Below are positions 31,470-37,467 of a stretch of DNA of 37,467 nt, piece after piece. The translations under genes and the position numbers were made by a program. Numbering within the stretch: position 1 is the first letter of the stretch; every line of letters begins with the position of its first letter. The notes under the pieces were generated by a model. That model did no database searches. It saw only the letters and a list, made by a program, of their open reading frames with translations, and was not told where the DNA came from. Source of the stretch: Lachnospiraceae bacterium (lineage in GTDB: Bacteria > Bacillota > Clostridia > Lachnospirales > Lachnospiraceae); contig JAFSXN010000099.1 of NCBI GenBank assembly GCA_017444015.1, positions 1-37,467 of the forward strand, in the 5' to 3' direction.

Positions 31470-31649
31470 ATGACAAACACACAGGCATGGGATTATGCAG
31501 TAGGCATGATAAAGGTGGACGGTCTGGAACCAACACCGGAATTTAAGGAATACATTGAAAAGGAAAAGCGTGGTGAGGTTACGATGGCCGACATCAAGCA
31601 ATACCCTGATAAGAAATATAAGGTAAAAGAGGATGCGGTAAATGCGTGA
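31470..31649 (+). CDS. VbhA-like antitoxin
   Basis: A 59-residue protein (MTNTQAWDYAVGMIKVDGLEPTPEFKEYI...RGEVTMADIKQ). The AxxxxMIKVDGLEPTPEF segment followed by a helix and the GEVT turn matches the VbhA-type antitoxin fold, in which a helix blocks the active site of a Fic AMP-transferase toxin. AAAGGAG lies six bases before the ATG at 31470. The next frame overlaps its stop codon, as toxins usually do, but is truncated. It therefore looks like an orphan antitoxin kept after loss of its toxin. Confidence 0.7.
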   Translation: MTNTQAWDYAVGMIKVDGLEPTPEFKEYIEKEKRGEVTMADIKQYPDKKYKVKEDAVNA

Positions 31650-31740
31650 CATCTATCTCAAACAAAGCTCCGTAATGCCCCACGCTGATTTCATGATTCG
31701 TGAACTTCTCCCTTATCGGTTTGGTGATTTTATGGCTTAA
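31642..31740 (+). pseudogene. Truncated toxin remnant behind the VbhA-like gene
   Basis: A 32-codon frame, MRDIYLKQSSVMPHADFMIRE..., starting at an ATG that overlaps the antitoxin's last codons. The first residues resemble the start of Fic proteins that follow VbhA antitoxins (M-x-D-x-Y-L); the rest does not, and the Fic core HPFxxGNGR is absent. Probably the leftover of a deletion. Confidence 0.45.
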
Positions 31741-31794
31741 TCTTATCCTTTCTTTTGGTTGCAATCCTGCTTTTTACATAATAAATCAAGATTC

Positions 31795-33471
31795 TTATTG
31801 TTTGATCAGCAGCTTCACTTTCGCCTGCTTCTGGAAGAACGCTACTCCATAGCAAAGTATCTGTTCATAACCATAAAGTCCTTCTGCATATTTTTCCGTA
31901 ATGATCTGATCGATCGCCTCATCACAATCTTTGTCCAGATCAGCTTCCTTTTCAGACTTCTTTGCCTCAACGATGATGGCTCTCCGGTTATCGTCGTCCT
32001 TCAGCAGAATATCCGGTCTGCCAGGTCCTTTTTCCTTATTGGACTCAACTTCATAGCCAATCCCGACAAAGATCCCGGCAAGGAACGCATGATAGTAATC
32101 CTCGTGGTAATCATTGTAGCTGATCGTCCTCCAGAGAAGCTCCGAAACGATCCTTTCCGCCTCTCCTGCATCCATATTCCAAAACGCCTCCATCATGCTG
32201 TTCTGCATATTGACATCCAGCGTTTCCTTGAACAGTCTGACAACGGTATCTTCAAAGATGGAAGCGACCTCCCTGTTCGGGATTTTAAGGCGGACGGTTT
32301 CTCCCTCTTCTTCGGCATCCTCCTTTGTGATATAGCCTGTCATCAGCAGGACGCTCCAAAGATTATCCTCCGATGAATGCAGGGTGTCATATGTCAGTTC
32401 GTCCGTGATCGTCTGCGTGATCGTCCCGCCATTCATAAGTGTTTCAAATTTGCCTTTTACCTTAAAGTCCGTCCGCTTTACGAATGTGAGCAGGATCCCG
32501 TTATGGCTGGTATTTTTCCAATAGTTTTTCGGTCTGGCATCCGGATACTTGCGAAGCTCTGACAGGAAATTGATCACATCCCAGGGGCAATAAACAAAGC
32601 TGTTCCCAAATACATAGCCATCATACCACTCTTTTATCGTATCTCTCCTGCCCGCCCTATCCGCAGCAGCAAGCATGCGATCAACCTCGTCGCCCGTAAA
32701 GCCGAAATATCCGGAAAAATTCTTATCAATAACAGAATAGGAAGCAAAATTATTCGTACCTGTAAAGATGCTTTCTTTCGCGATCCGAAGACATCCCGTG
32801 ATCACGGCAAATTGAAGGAACTCGTTATCTTTAAGGGCAGTACTCATGATCCCCTTAATAACATCCAGCATCCTGGAATAATACCCATTCTTTGCGATAT
32901 CTTTTTCGCTTGCCTTTGCCAGAGGGACATCATACTCGTCAATCAGGAGAATAACCTTTTTACCATAGACAATGCTCATCATTCGCATGAGCGTTTTTAA
33001 GGAATTCTTTATATCAGATTTTTTCCCGGATTCAGCTTTTAACCTCCGAAATGCATCCCTGTCATCTTTATCTACAGCATCCGTATCAATTATATCTGCA
33101 AGATCTTTACATACATCCGCAAGTCTTACACCTAACATGTCGTAGGCATCATCGAATTCTTCTGCTTCAACATCCTTAAACGAAATAAACAATACCGGAT
33201 ACTGATTCATCCACTCCTTACAGAAATCCTCATGTTCCGTTATGGCAAGCCCTTCAAATATGCGCTCGCTATTCTTCCGAATACTAAAGAAATACTCAAT
33301 CGTGCTCATCATGAGTGTTATTCCAAACCTGCGTGTTCTGGTAAAGAGCGTAACCTCATTATCCGTATCATTAACAAGTTCGTAAATCAGTTCCGTCTTA
33401 TCAACATAATAATTTCCTGATTCCCTGAGCGCCGCAAAATCCGATTTTCCAACACCTACCTTAAAATCCAT
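31795..33471 (-). CDS. AAA-ATPase-like / PD-(D/E)XK nuclease-like protein with altered Walker A
   Basis: A 558-residue protein with the AAA-ATPase_like plus DUF1703 arrangement. The N-terminus KVGVGKSDFAALRESGNYYVDKTELI is typical of the family. The P-loop block reads FTRTRRFGITL where the family has FTRPRRFGKTL, so the Walker A lysine is replaced by isoleucine. Walker B (KVILLIDEYDVPLAKA) is intact, as is the C-terminal nuclease-like motif GRPDILLKDDD...AIIVEAKKS. The cellular role of this widespread family is not established. The ATG at 33471 follows AAAGGAG by eight bases. A good sigma-A promoter lies upstream. ATP hydrolysis is doubtful in this copy. Confidence 0.88.
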   Translation of the reverse strand: MDFKVGVGKSDFAALRESGNYYVDKTELIYELVNDTDNEVTLFTRTRRFGITLMMSTIEYFFSIRKNSERIFEGLAITEHEDFCKEWMNQYPVLFISFKDVEAEEFDDAYDMLGVRLADVCKDLADIIDTDAVDKDDRDAFRRLKAESGKKSDIKNSLKTLMRMMSIVYGKKVILLIDEYDVPLAKASEKDIAKNGYYSRMLDVIKGIMSTALKDNEFLQFAVITGCLRIAKESIFTGTNNFASYSVIDKNFSGYFGFTGDEVDRMLAAADRAGRRDTIKEWYDGYVFGNSFVYCPWDVINFLSELRKYPDARPKNYWKNTSHNGILLTFVKRTDFKVKGKFETLMNGGTITQTITDELTYDTLHSSEDNLWSVLLMTGYITKEDAEEEGETVRLKIPNREVASIFEDTVVRLFKETLDVNMQNSMMEAFWNMDAGEAERIVSELLWRTISYNDYHEDYYHAFLAGIFVGIGYEVESNKEKGPGRPDILLKDDDNRRAIIVEAKKSEKEADLDKDCDEAIDQIITEKYAEGLYGYEQILCYGVAFFQKQAKVKLLIKQ

Positions 33472-33497
33472 TTGCAAGTCTCCTTTCCGCAGAGTAA

Positions 33498-33526
33498 ATA
33501 CTATCACAAAGCCTTCAACACTTCAA
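33498..33526 (-). promoter_or_regulatory. Sigma-A promoter
   Basis: Minus-strand TTGAAG (33521-33526) and TAGTAT (33498-33503), 17 bp apart, 27 bases before the ATG of the AAA-ATPase-like gene. Confidence 0.7.
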
Positions 33527-33594
33527 TTACAATCATTAACATAACTCGTTGTCATAGGCTATCTGCAAATTTAAGCCGTTCACAGAAGCAAAAA

Positions 33595-33635
33595 AGCAGG
33601 CGGAATTTCCGCCTGCTCAGACAAATGGTAGTACA
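33595..33635 (-). terminator. Intrinsic terminator with conserved 3' tail
   Basis: AGCAGGCGGAA/TTCCGCCTGCT (33595-33605/33607-33617) followed on the minus strand by six T. It lies 55 bp past the stop of the gene at 33672. The ACAAATGGTAGTACA beside it is identical to that at 20855, so two separate genes carry the same 3' tail. Confidence 0.9.
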
Positions 33636-33671
33636 TTGAAATATCGTTTTAATCCGCCCTTTTTCGCTGCT

Positions 33672-34796
33672 CTAAAAAACAGTAATCCCCTGTAATAGTG
33701 CGTTTATATCGACTCCCTTGTTTTGCTGATATTGTTTGATAAAGGAATCTGCCGCCCTGGTCATAACATCACTAAAATCCTTCGGAACCGAATCCTTTTT
33801 GTATTTCTCCAGAAGCTCATTTGCCTCTTTTGCAATCCCTGCTCTGTCTCCGCTGATCTCCGAAACCTTCTTCGCATGAGCGGACAGGATATCCAAGACA
33901 TGCGAGTCTCGGTTGGCGGCATAACGATCAGCATAGTCCTTATAGGCTTTGTCCAGCTCCTTTAGCTCTTCGTCCATGGTCAGCTTCCGATATCCTCCCT
34001 CAGCTGTTTTATCCTCCACATAGGTCTCCCTGGTTCCTGCCTCATAGCCCTTAACGATTTCATCGTAAAGTCCTGCATAAGCCTTTAACAGATTAGAAGC
34101 AGTATCCGATACGGAAAAGTAATTCCGGACGTACTCCCCGTTTTCGTCCTTTTCCCCATAAACAGAAGGCATCCTGCCAGCCAATTCATGAGAATAATCC
34201 GTCATGACTGGAGTATTCTTTACGGCAGACTCCTTTGCCGACTTTTCATTATTCGGGATCTTCAACCAGGGATACTGCCGTTTCATATCCCACTTGAGCA
34301 AAAACAGCGCTTCATTATTATTCGGGTCAAAGCCCTCCCGTTTCGTTTTGGCTCTGATCGCCTCAAACTTCTCATAGGCGTCCGGATCCGCTTCTTTCAT
34401 ATCCTTCAGTATTTCCTCTCCGGAACGCGCATTTGGAACCGATTTCAGTTCCTCCTCTGTCAGCTGTTTCGTTCCTTCCAGGTATGTGATCATCCCTTCC
34501 GGAATTTCCTTATGTTCTTCCGGTAAGTCCTTCACCATGGAACGATTCGCAAGCGCCGCCAACCCGTCGCCGGAAAACTCCACAATCACCTCGTCGCCGT
34601 ACTGCGAGGAAATCTCCTTCATCGTCCGAAGGGTTTCCTCTCTGGACATCTTGTCCATAACCTTATTGCCCTGCTCATCGGTAGTATTGAATTCATACTT
34701 CACAAGAGAAGTCTTCTGGCCGGACCCTGAGCCATAGTGGCTGATCGGTTCCATTCCTTTGTAAAACCGGCTGTAGTCTGTATTGATCCCTGTCAT
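33672..34796 (-). CDS. Hypothetical protein with sigma-28 promoter (374 aa)
   Basis: A 374-residue protein without signal peptide or membrane segment, starting MTGINTDYSRFYKGMEP. It is hydrophilic and mostly helical by composition. Visible parts are a VKYEFNTTDEQGNKV strand region (about 30-50), TMKEISSQYGDEVIVEFSGDGLAAL (about 58-82), an acidic middle, and a C-terminal helical region ending NKGVDINALLQGITVF, which resembles the amphipathic ends of axial flagellar proteins. No named domain was recognised. AAAGGAGGG precedes the ATG at 34796. It has a strong sigma-28 promoter, a GGA-loop hairpin at the mRNA 5' end, and a 3' tail shared with the FliD-like gene. Confidence 0.82.
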   Translation of the reverse strand: MTGINTDYSRFYKGMEPISHYGSGSGQKTSLVKYEFNTTDEQGNKVMDKMSREETLRTMKEISSQYGDEVIVEFSGDGLAALANRSMVKDLPEEHKEIPEGMITYLEGTKQLTEEELKSVPNARSGEEILKDMKEADPDAYEKFEAIRAKTKREGFDPNNNEALFLLKWDMKRQYPWLKIPNNEKSAKESAVKNTPVMTDYSHELAGRMPSVYGEKDENGEYVRNYFSVSDTASNLLKAYAGLYDEIVKGYEAGTRETYVEDKTAEGGYRKLTMDEELKELDKAYKDYADRYAANRDSHVLDILSAHAKKVSEISGDRAGIAKEANELLEKYKKDSVPKDFSDVMTRAADSFIKQYQQNKGVDINALLQGITVF

Positions 34797-34823
34797 CCTT
34801 TCTGCCCTCCTTTGGCGTATTCC

Positions 34824-34874
34824 TGAAATCCATTTCACCTATTATTTATATCGGTATTTCGTACCCTATATTTA
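34824..34874 (-). promoter_or_regulatory. Sigma-28 promoter and GGA-loop hairpin
   Basis: On the minus strand TAAA (34871-34874) is followed after 15 bases by ACCGATAT (34848-34855), a seven-of-eight match to the SigD/FliA -10. Predicted transcription starts near 34841, so the mRNA would begin almost at TGAAA-TGGA-TTTCA (34824-34837), a perfect 5-bp hairpin with GGA in the loop, 10 bases before AAAGGAGG. Confidence 0.85.
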
Positions 34875-34929
34875 CCCAAATGATCCGAATGGTCGATACC
34901 TTTCTTAAGCTCCTTGCCTTTCAACTGTA

Positions 34930-35586
34930 TTAAGCCATACCGCCGCTACTTGCCTCAGATTCTTTCGACTTATAATAGTCCTCAAACAGCTTGTTTGCGG
35001 CGGACAGCGTATCATTGCTTATGCTCGGAAGATCTCTTCCCCAGGCATTCGTTGCCTGCTTAAAGCCTTTCTCCATAGCCGCCTGCATTTTCTTCATCTG
35101 GTCCACGTCATCGCCTGCCAGTGCGCTCGCGAAATCAAACAATCTCTGCGATGTCTGCTTTACGCCCCAGTAGCCATCTTCTCCGATATCCTTCTGCGCC
35201 TGCGCTTTCGTTGCGGCATCGACAGTATAATTACCTCCGGAAAGCATTTTCCAGAAATCATCGCCGTTGGCTTTCCCGTAAGCGCCTGCCTGCCCTGCGA
35301 TCGTTTTATTGACCAGATCTGCAAATTGCTGCTTCTGACGTTCTACCTCAGCGTTGAGCTTATCCACTAACGAGGCGCGATCCTCTTTGCTCATTTTATT
35401 GATGCTGTAAGGAGCGTTTTTTACTTCCTCGCTTTTTTCATATACAGCAGCCTCTTCCTGCTTCTTTACGGTCTCGACGTCAGCGTCTCCCCTGGATACG
35501 CCACTTTCTGCCGACCGCTGAACAGCCACGGTACTGTTAGATGCTATTGTCTGATTCGTCGTTACTCCATTGATTTCCATAGACAT
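34930..35586 (-). CDS. Conserved hypothetical protein of the putative flagellar set (218 aa)
   Basis: A 218-residue protein starting MSMEINGVTTNQ, with no signal peptide. Residues about 60-210 form a compact, mostly helical domain: KMSKEDRASLVDKLNAEVERQKQQF, then YTVDAATKAQAQKDIGEDGYWGVKQTSQRLFDFA, MQAAMEKGFKQATNAWGRDLPSIS and a last helix. I have the impression that this arrangement recurs in motile Lachnospiraceae, but I cannot name a family. AGGAGG lies nine bases before the ATG at 35586. Its 128-bp upstream region matches that of the FliD-like gene. It precedes the gene at 33672 by 133 bp on the same strand. Confidence 0.8.
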   Translation of the reverse strand: MSMEINGVTTNQTIASNSTVAVQRSAESGVSRGDADVETVKKQEEAAVYEKSEEVKNAPYSINKMSKEDRASLVDKLNAEVERQKQQFADLVNKTIAGQAGAYGKANGDDFWKMLSGGNYTVDAATKAQAQKDIGEDGYWGVKQTSQRLFDFASALAGDDVDQMKKMQAAMEKGFKQATNAWGRDLPSISNDTLSAANKLFEDYYKSKESEASSGGMA

Positions 35587-35714
35587 TTTCTGCCACCTCC
35601 TTGTTTTCATAATCCCTTGGGACATGTTTAGAAATCCTTTTCTGTTACAACTATATTTTAACCCAAAAACAGCATTTACCGAAAACCGTTCACTGCATCA
35701 TTCCGGCATTTCAC
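35587..35714 (-). promoter_or_regulatory. Shared promoter/leader module, copy B, with GGA-loop hairpin
   Basis: Aligns with 21881-22009. The coding strand shows GTGAACGGTTTTCG, 29 bases ending AATATAG, TGTAACAG, the hairpin AGAAA-AGGA-TTTCT (35630-35643), a TCCC..GGGA palindrome (35613-35622), and AAAACAAGGAGGTGGCA. The hairpin-to-ribosome-site distance is 27 bases in both copies. The stem sequences differ but keep pairing, which hints at selection for structure. Confidence 0.65.
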
Positions 35715-35731
35715 AGCATCATCTGAAGATA

Positions 35732-35835
35732 TATACTGGTTAACACTTTTCGTTGCCGATCAACCAGACTCGCAAACGCAATTTCAGTACATTTACTTTA
35801 TCAAAAACGGCAATTAATTGCGTTCGCGAGTATAA
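35732..35835. repeat. 104-bp palindromic repeat, copy 2
   Basis: Same orientation and length as the copy at 29174-29277, with five differences. Ends TATACTGG and GAGTATAA, with the same internal stem. It lies in a non-coding gap. The following 90 bp up to the operator hold only a short ACAAGGCTC direct repeat. Confidence 0.9.
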
Positions 35836-35926
35836 TACTATCTTCCGCCCACAAGCTCCACAAGGCTCACAAGGCTCCGCTTTTGGATACTGATATGCGG
35901 TTTGGACGGTTTTCTCTATATAAAAT

Positions 35927-35969
35927 AGTCTACTGCTGTCGACTTATAGTTAGTTTACAATAGTAGACT
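35927..35969. promoter_or_regulatory. BlaI-type operator, copy 2
   Basis: Arms AGTCTACTGCTGTCGACTT and GTTTACAATAGTAGACT with the same seven-base centre length as the copy at 23350. The right arm is identical and the left differs at three positions. It lies about 170 bp upstream of the lipoprotein gene at 36138, placing that gene under the BlaI-type repressor encoded at 22918. Confidence 0.75.
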
Positions 35970-36101
35970 TTCTTCGTCAAGATTTTTTTCTTGTAATATT
36001 ATCTGACAGATTTCGTCTATTATAGTAGAATGAGATGAGCAGACCATTTATTTTTGCAATTACCGATTCAAACAGGATAACCTTCTTTGAGGAGGTTGTA
36101 A

Positions 36102-36134
36102 ATGAACCGAAAACACTGTTTATGGGAGGGCTGA
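36102..36134 (+). CDS. Possible ten-codon upstream ORF
   Basis: MNRKHCLWEG then stop, with a strong GAGGAGG six bases before its ATG, ending three bases before the lipoprotein start. The lipoprotein's own GGGAGGG lies inside it. An overlapping 38-codon frame (36035-36151) also runs across this stretch without a good ribosome site. Either could couple translation; neither is proven. Confidence 0.3.
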   Translation: MNRKHCLWEG

Positions 36135-36137
36135 CCT

Positions 36138-37136
36138 ATGAAACGATATAATGCACTGACAATACTGAGTCTTACAAGCCTTGCATTTTCTATCTTCTTA
36201 TCCGGGTGTGACAGGTATACTGCAGCCGTAAATCCCACACCGGTATCCGTAAGTGACGAATCGACAATCTCTGAAAACGACCAAAAAGAAATTGTAACAG
36301 ACGCTCCGGAGACAGATATAGTAAAATCGGATGAAATATCAAATGAAGACAGAATAGCTGTAACAGGTCCATATGGCGAGATTTCTCTGAATCTCCCAAA
36401 CGGATGGACATATCAGATCTGTCCCCCAGGAGATGAAGCGCTCCCGATTGGCTTATATGGAATGCGCCTGAGACCTGACACACAGGAATCCGGATGGCTC
36501 GATTTAGTTTATACGGACAGCTTTGGAGTCTGCGGAACAGGCTTGTCAACTGAGCATCGGACCATTGCCGGTGACGACGCAGAGATAGGGACTTATGATG
36601 AACATGATCACTGGGATTATGTAGCCTTTGAAGGAAGAAACGACGGCATTATCGCGCAGACCGGCGCAGAGTGGATATCAGACGTAAAGGAGGAGTCTTT
36701 GGAAATCCTTGATACAATGTGCTTTGATCCAAATAAAACATCAGGCGCTGCCTATATTTATTCCTCCGAGGCAGAGTCAGATGAAATTGCCGTAATAATG
36801 GATCTGTCAAATATTTCAGGCACAGGCGCGACAATCCGCTTCCGGCAATATGAAGAGCGAAAAACGGGTGAACTCATCTACGGAGAGGGATACGCCATTT
36901 CCAGGCTTGAAAACGACGAATGGGCACCCGTTCCGCAGATTATAGATAATGGTGCCTTTCCTGACATCGGATATACAATCCCTGTCGGCGGCGAAGCCAA
37001 AATTGAAACAAACTGGGAATGGCTCTACGGCAGACTTCCTAAAGGAACCTATCGAATCAGCAAGACGATCCTGGATTCCTATGATAATGGCTATGATGAG
37101 TATGTGCTTTATGGGAAATTTCTGATTGGTGAATAA
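36138..37136 (+). CDS. Lipoprotein with Ig-like domain, putative partner of the BlaI/M56 system
   Basis: A 332-residue lipoprotein: signal peptide MKRYNALTIL..., lipobox FLSGC at about residues 20-24, then a Ser/Thr/Glu-rich linker to about 70. Residues about 75-200 are a beta-rich domain (VTGPYGEISLNLPNGWTYQ, WLDLVYTDSFGVCGTG). Residues about 215-330 resemble the bacterial Ig-like domain often attached to M56/BlaR1-type proteins in Clostridia: ATIRFRQYEERKTGELIYG, LENDEWAPVPQ, NWEWLYGRLPKGTYRISK, YVLYGKFLIGE. The BlaI-type operator upstream matches the one before the repressor at 22918. It probably sits on the outer face of the membrane. A sensing role for the shortened M56 protein is inferred. 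Confidence 0.8.
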   Translation: MKRYNALTILSLTSLAFSIFLSGCDRYTAAVNPTPVSVSDESTISENDQKEIVTDAPETDIVKSDEISNEDRIAVTGPYGEISLNLPNGWTYQICPPGDEALPIGLYGMRLRPDTQESGWLDLVYTDSFGVCGTGLSTEHRTIAGDDAEIGTYDEHDHWDYVAFEGRNDGIIAQTGAEWISDVKEESLEILDTMCFDPNKTSGAAYIYSSEAESDEIAVIMDLSNISGTGATIRFRQYEERKTGELIYGEGYAISRLENDEWAPVPQIIDNGAFPDIGYTIPVGGEAKIETNWEWLYGRLPKGTYRISKTILDSYDNGYDEYVLYGKFLIGE

Positions 37137-37149
37137 CTCACAAGTCTCC

Positions 37150-37467
37150 TCAGACTAACGATTCTTCTGCCCAAACCGCAACTGAAAATTCGCTCTGATC
37201 GGTCCATATAATTCTCCCTCTGTTGTTCTCCTGTAGATCAATCCCTCTCCGCAGCTCCTGATCATGATAGGAATTCCTGCCGACCATTTCCTTCAGGACA
37301 ACATGCTTAGCCTCTGTATGGTTGTGAAAATAATCGGCGATAGCTTTTTTACTCATACTTCCCACACATAAACGGGTCTTCAAGCCTTGTTTTGTGAGGA
37401 TTGCATCTTGAAAAATAGTTATTCCGCCTGTGCCAAGCTGTTCGCAGCAGATAGTGATCTTTGTAGG
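37150..37467 (-). CDS. Hypothetical protein, N-terminus beyond window edge
   Basis: The minus-strand frame is open from the right edge to a stop at 37150, giving at least 105 residues (PTKITICCEQLGTGGITIF..., then LCVGSMSKKAIADYFHNHTEAKHVVLKEM, ending SEFSVAVWAEESLV). The true start is not in the window. It converges on the lipoprotein gene with a 13-bp gap and no terminator between. I do not recognise the family. Confidence 0.5.
   Translation of the reverse strand, partial: PTKITICCEQLGTGGITIFQDAILTKQGLKTRLCVGSMSKKAIADYFHNHTEAKHVVLKEMVGRNSYHDQELRRGIDLQENNRGRIIWTDQSEFSVAVWAEESLV

Noticed and set aside
29174-35835. Reading the interval between the two 104-bp repeats as a composite transposon
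   Set aside because: No transposase lies between or beside them, the copies are direct rather than flanking a coherent cargo, and no target duplications were seen.
35898-35926. Sigma-A promoter directly upstream of the second BlaI-type operator
   Set aside because: TATAAAAT is present but no -35 at a suitable distance was found, so no promoter was assigned to the lipoprotein gene.

Overview
The window looks like a chromosomal segment from a motile member of the Lachnospiraceae/Clostridia. The basis is the gene families (rhamnose ABC uptake, YesM/YesN-type two-component proteins, BlaI/M56 pairs, a FliD-like and a FlxA-like protein), strong AGGAGG ribosome binding sites, and two close matches to the flagellar sigma-28 (SigD/FliA) promoter. 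No rRNA, tRNA or CRISPR array was seen.

Layout. (1) 1-7.2 kb is an L-rhamnose locus: the 3' end of a fucose/arabinose-isomerase-fold gene, rhaD aldolase, rhaM mutarotase, and a four-gene rhamnose-type ABC transporter (ATPase, two permeases, binding lipoprotein). (2) 7.4-19.2 kb is a dense signalling block: a YesM-type membrane sensor kinase, a soluble hybrid kinase (PAS-HisKA-HATPase-REC-HPT), a one-domain receiver, a kinase-less REC-HPT-REC protein, an AraC-type response regulator and a GGDEF-EAL-PAS-PAS-GGDEF protein overlapping it. The YesM/AraC-regulator pair is a plausible controller of the adjacent rhamnose transporter. (3) 19.4-35.6 kb is an accessory region. It mixes eight genes for proteins without signal peptides, whose N-termini resemble flagellar axial proteins, with a BlaI/M56 pair, a TipA-type MerR regulator, an XRE/ImmA/PIN cassette (PIN gene frameshifted), toxin-antitoxin debris and an AAA-ATPase/nuclease-like gene. 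(4) 35.7-37.5 kb holds a lipoprotein gene behind a second copy of the BlaI-type operator, and a gene cut by the window edge.

The most interesting system is the dispersed set of eight genes (19471, 20909, 23572, 25696, 29243, 30117, 33672, 34930). Two have strong sigma-28 promoters (TAAA-N15/16-[GA]CCGATAT). Four carry a short palindrome in the leader that puts GGA in a hairpin loop, just upstream of an AGGAGG Shine-Dalgarno; this resembles CsrA-binding sites on flagellin mRNA. Two share a 128-129 bp upstream module, and two share a terminator-containing 3' tail. One protein is FliD-like, one FlxA-like, and one starts like FlgL. I infer a flagellum-linked, probably post-transcriptionally controlled regulon of exported accessory proteins; export and CsrA control are not proven by sequence alone.

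A second system is a split BlaR-like circuit. The M56 protein at 22016 has lost the usual C-terminal part, while a lipoprotein 13 kb away, with a domain of the kind often found on such sensors, has a nearly identical 43-bp operator. Intergenic spaces are rich in palindromic elements, including a 104-bp repeat present twice at about 95% identity, one copy of which supplies the last codons and stop of a paralogous gene.
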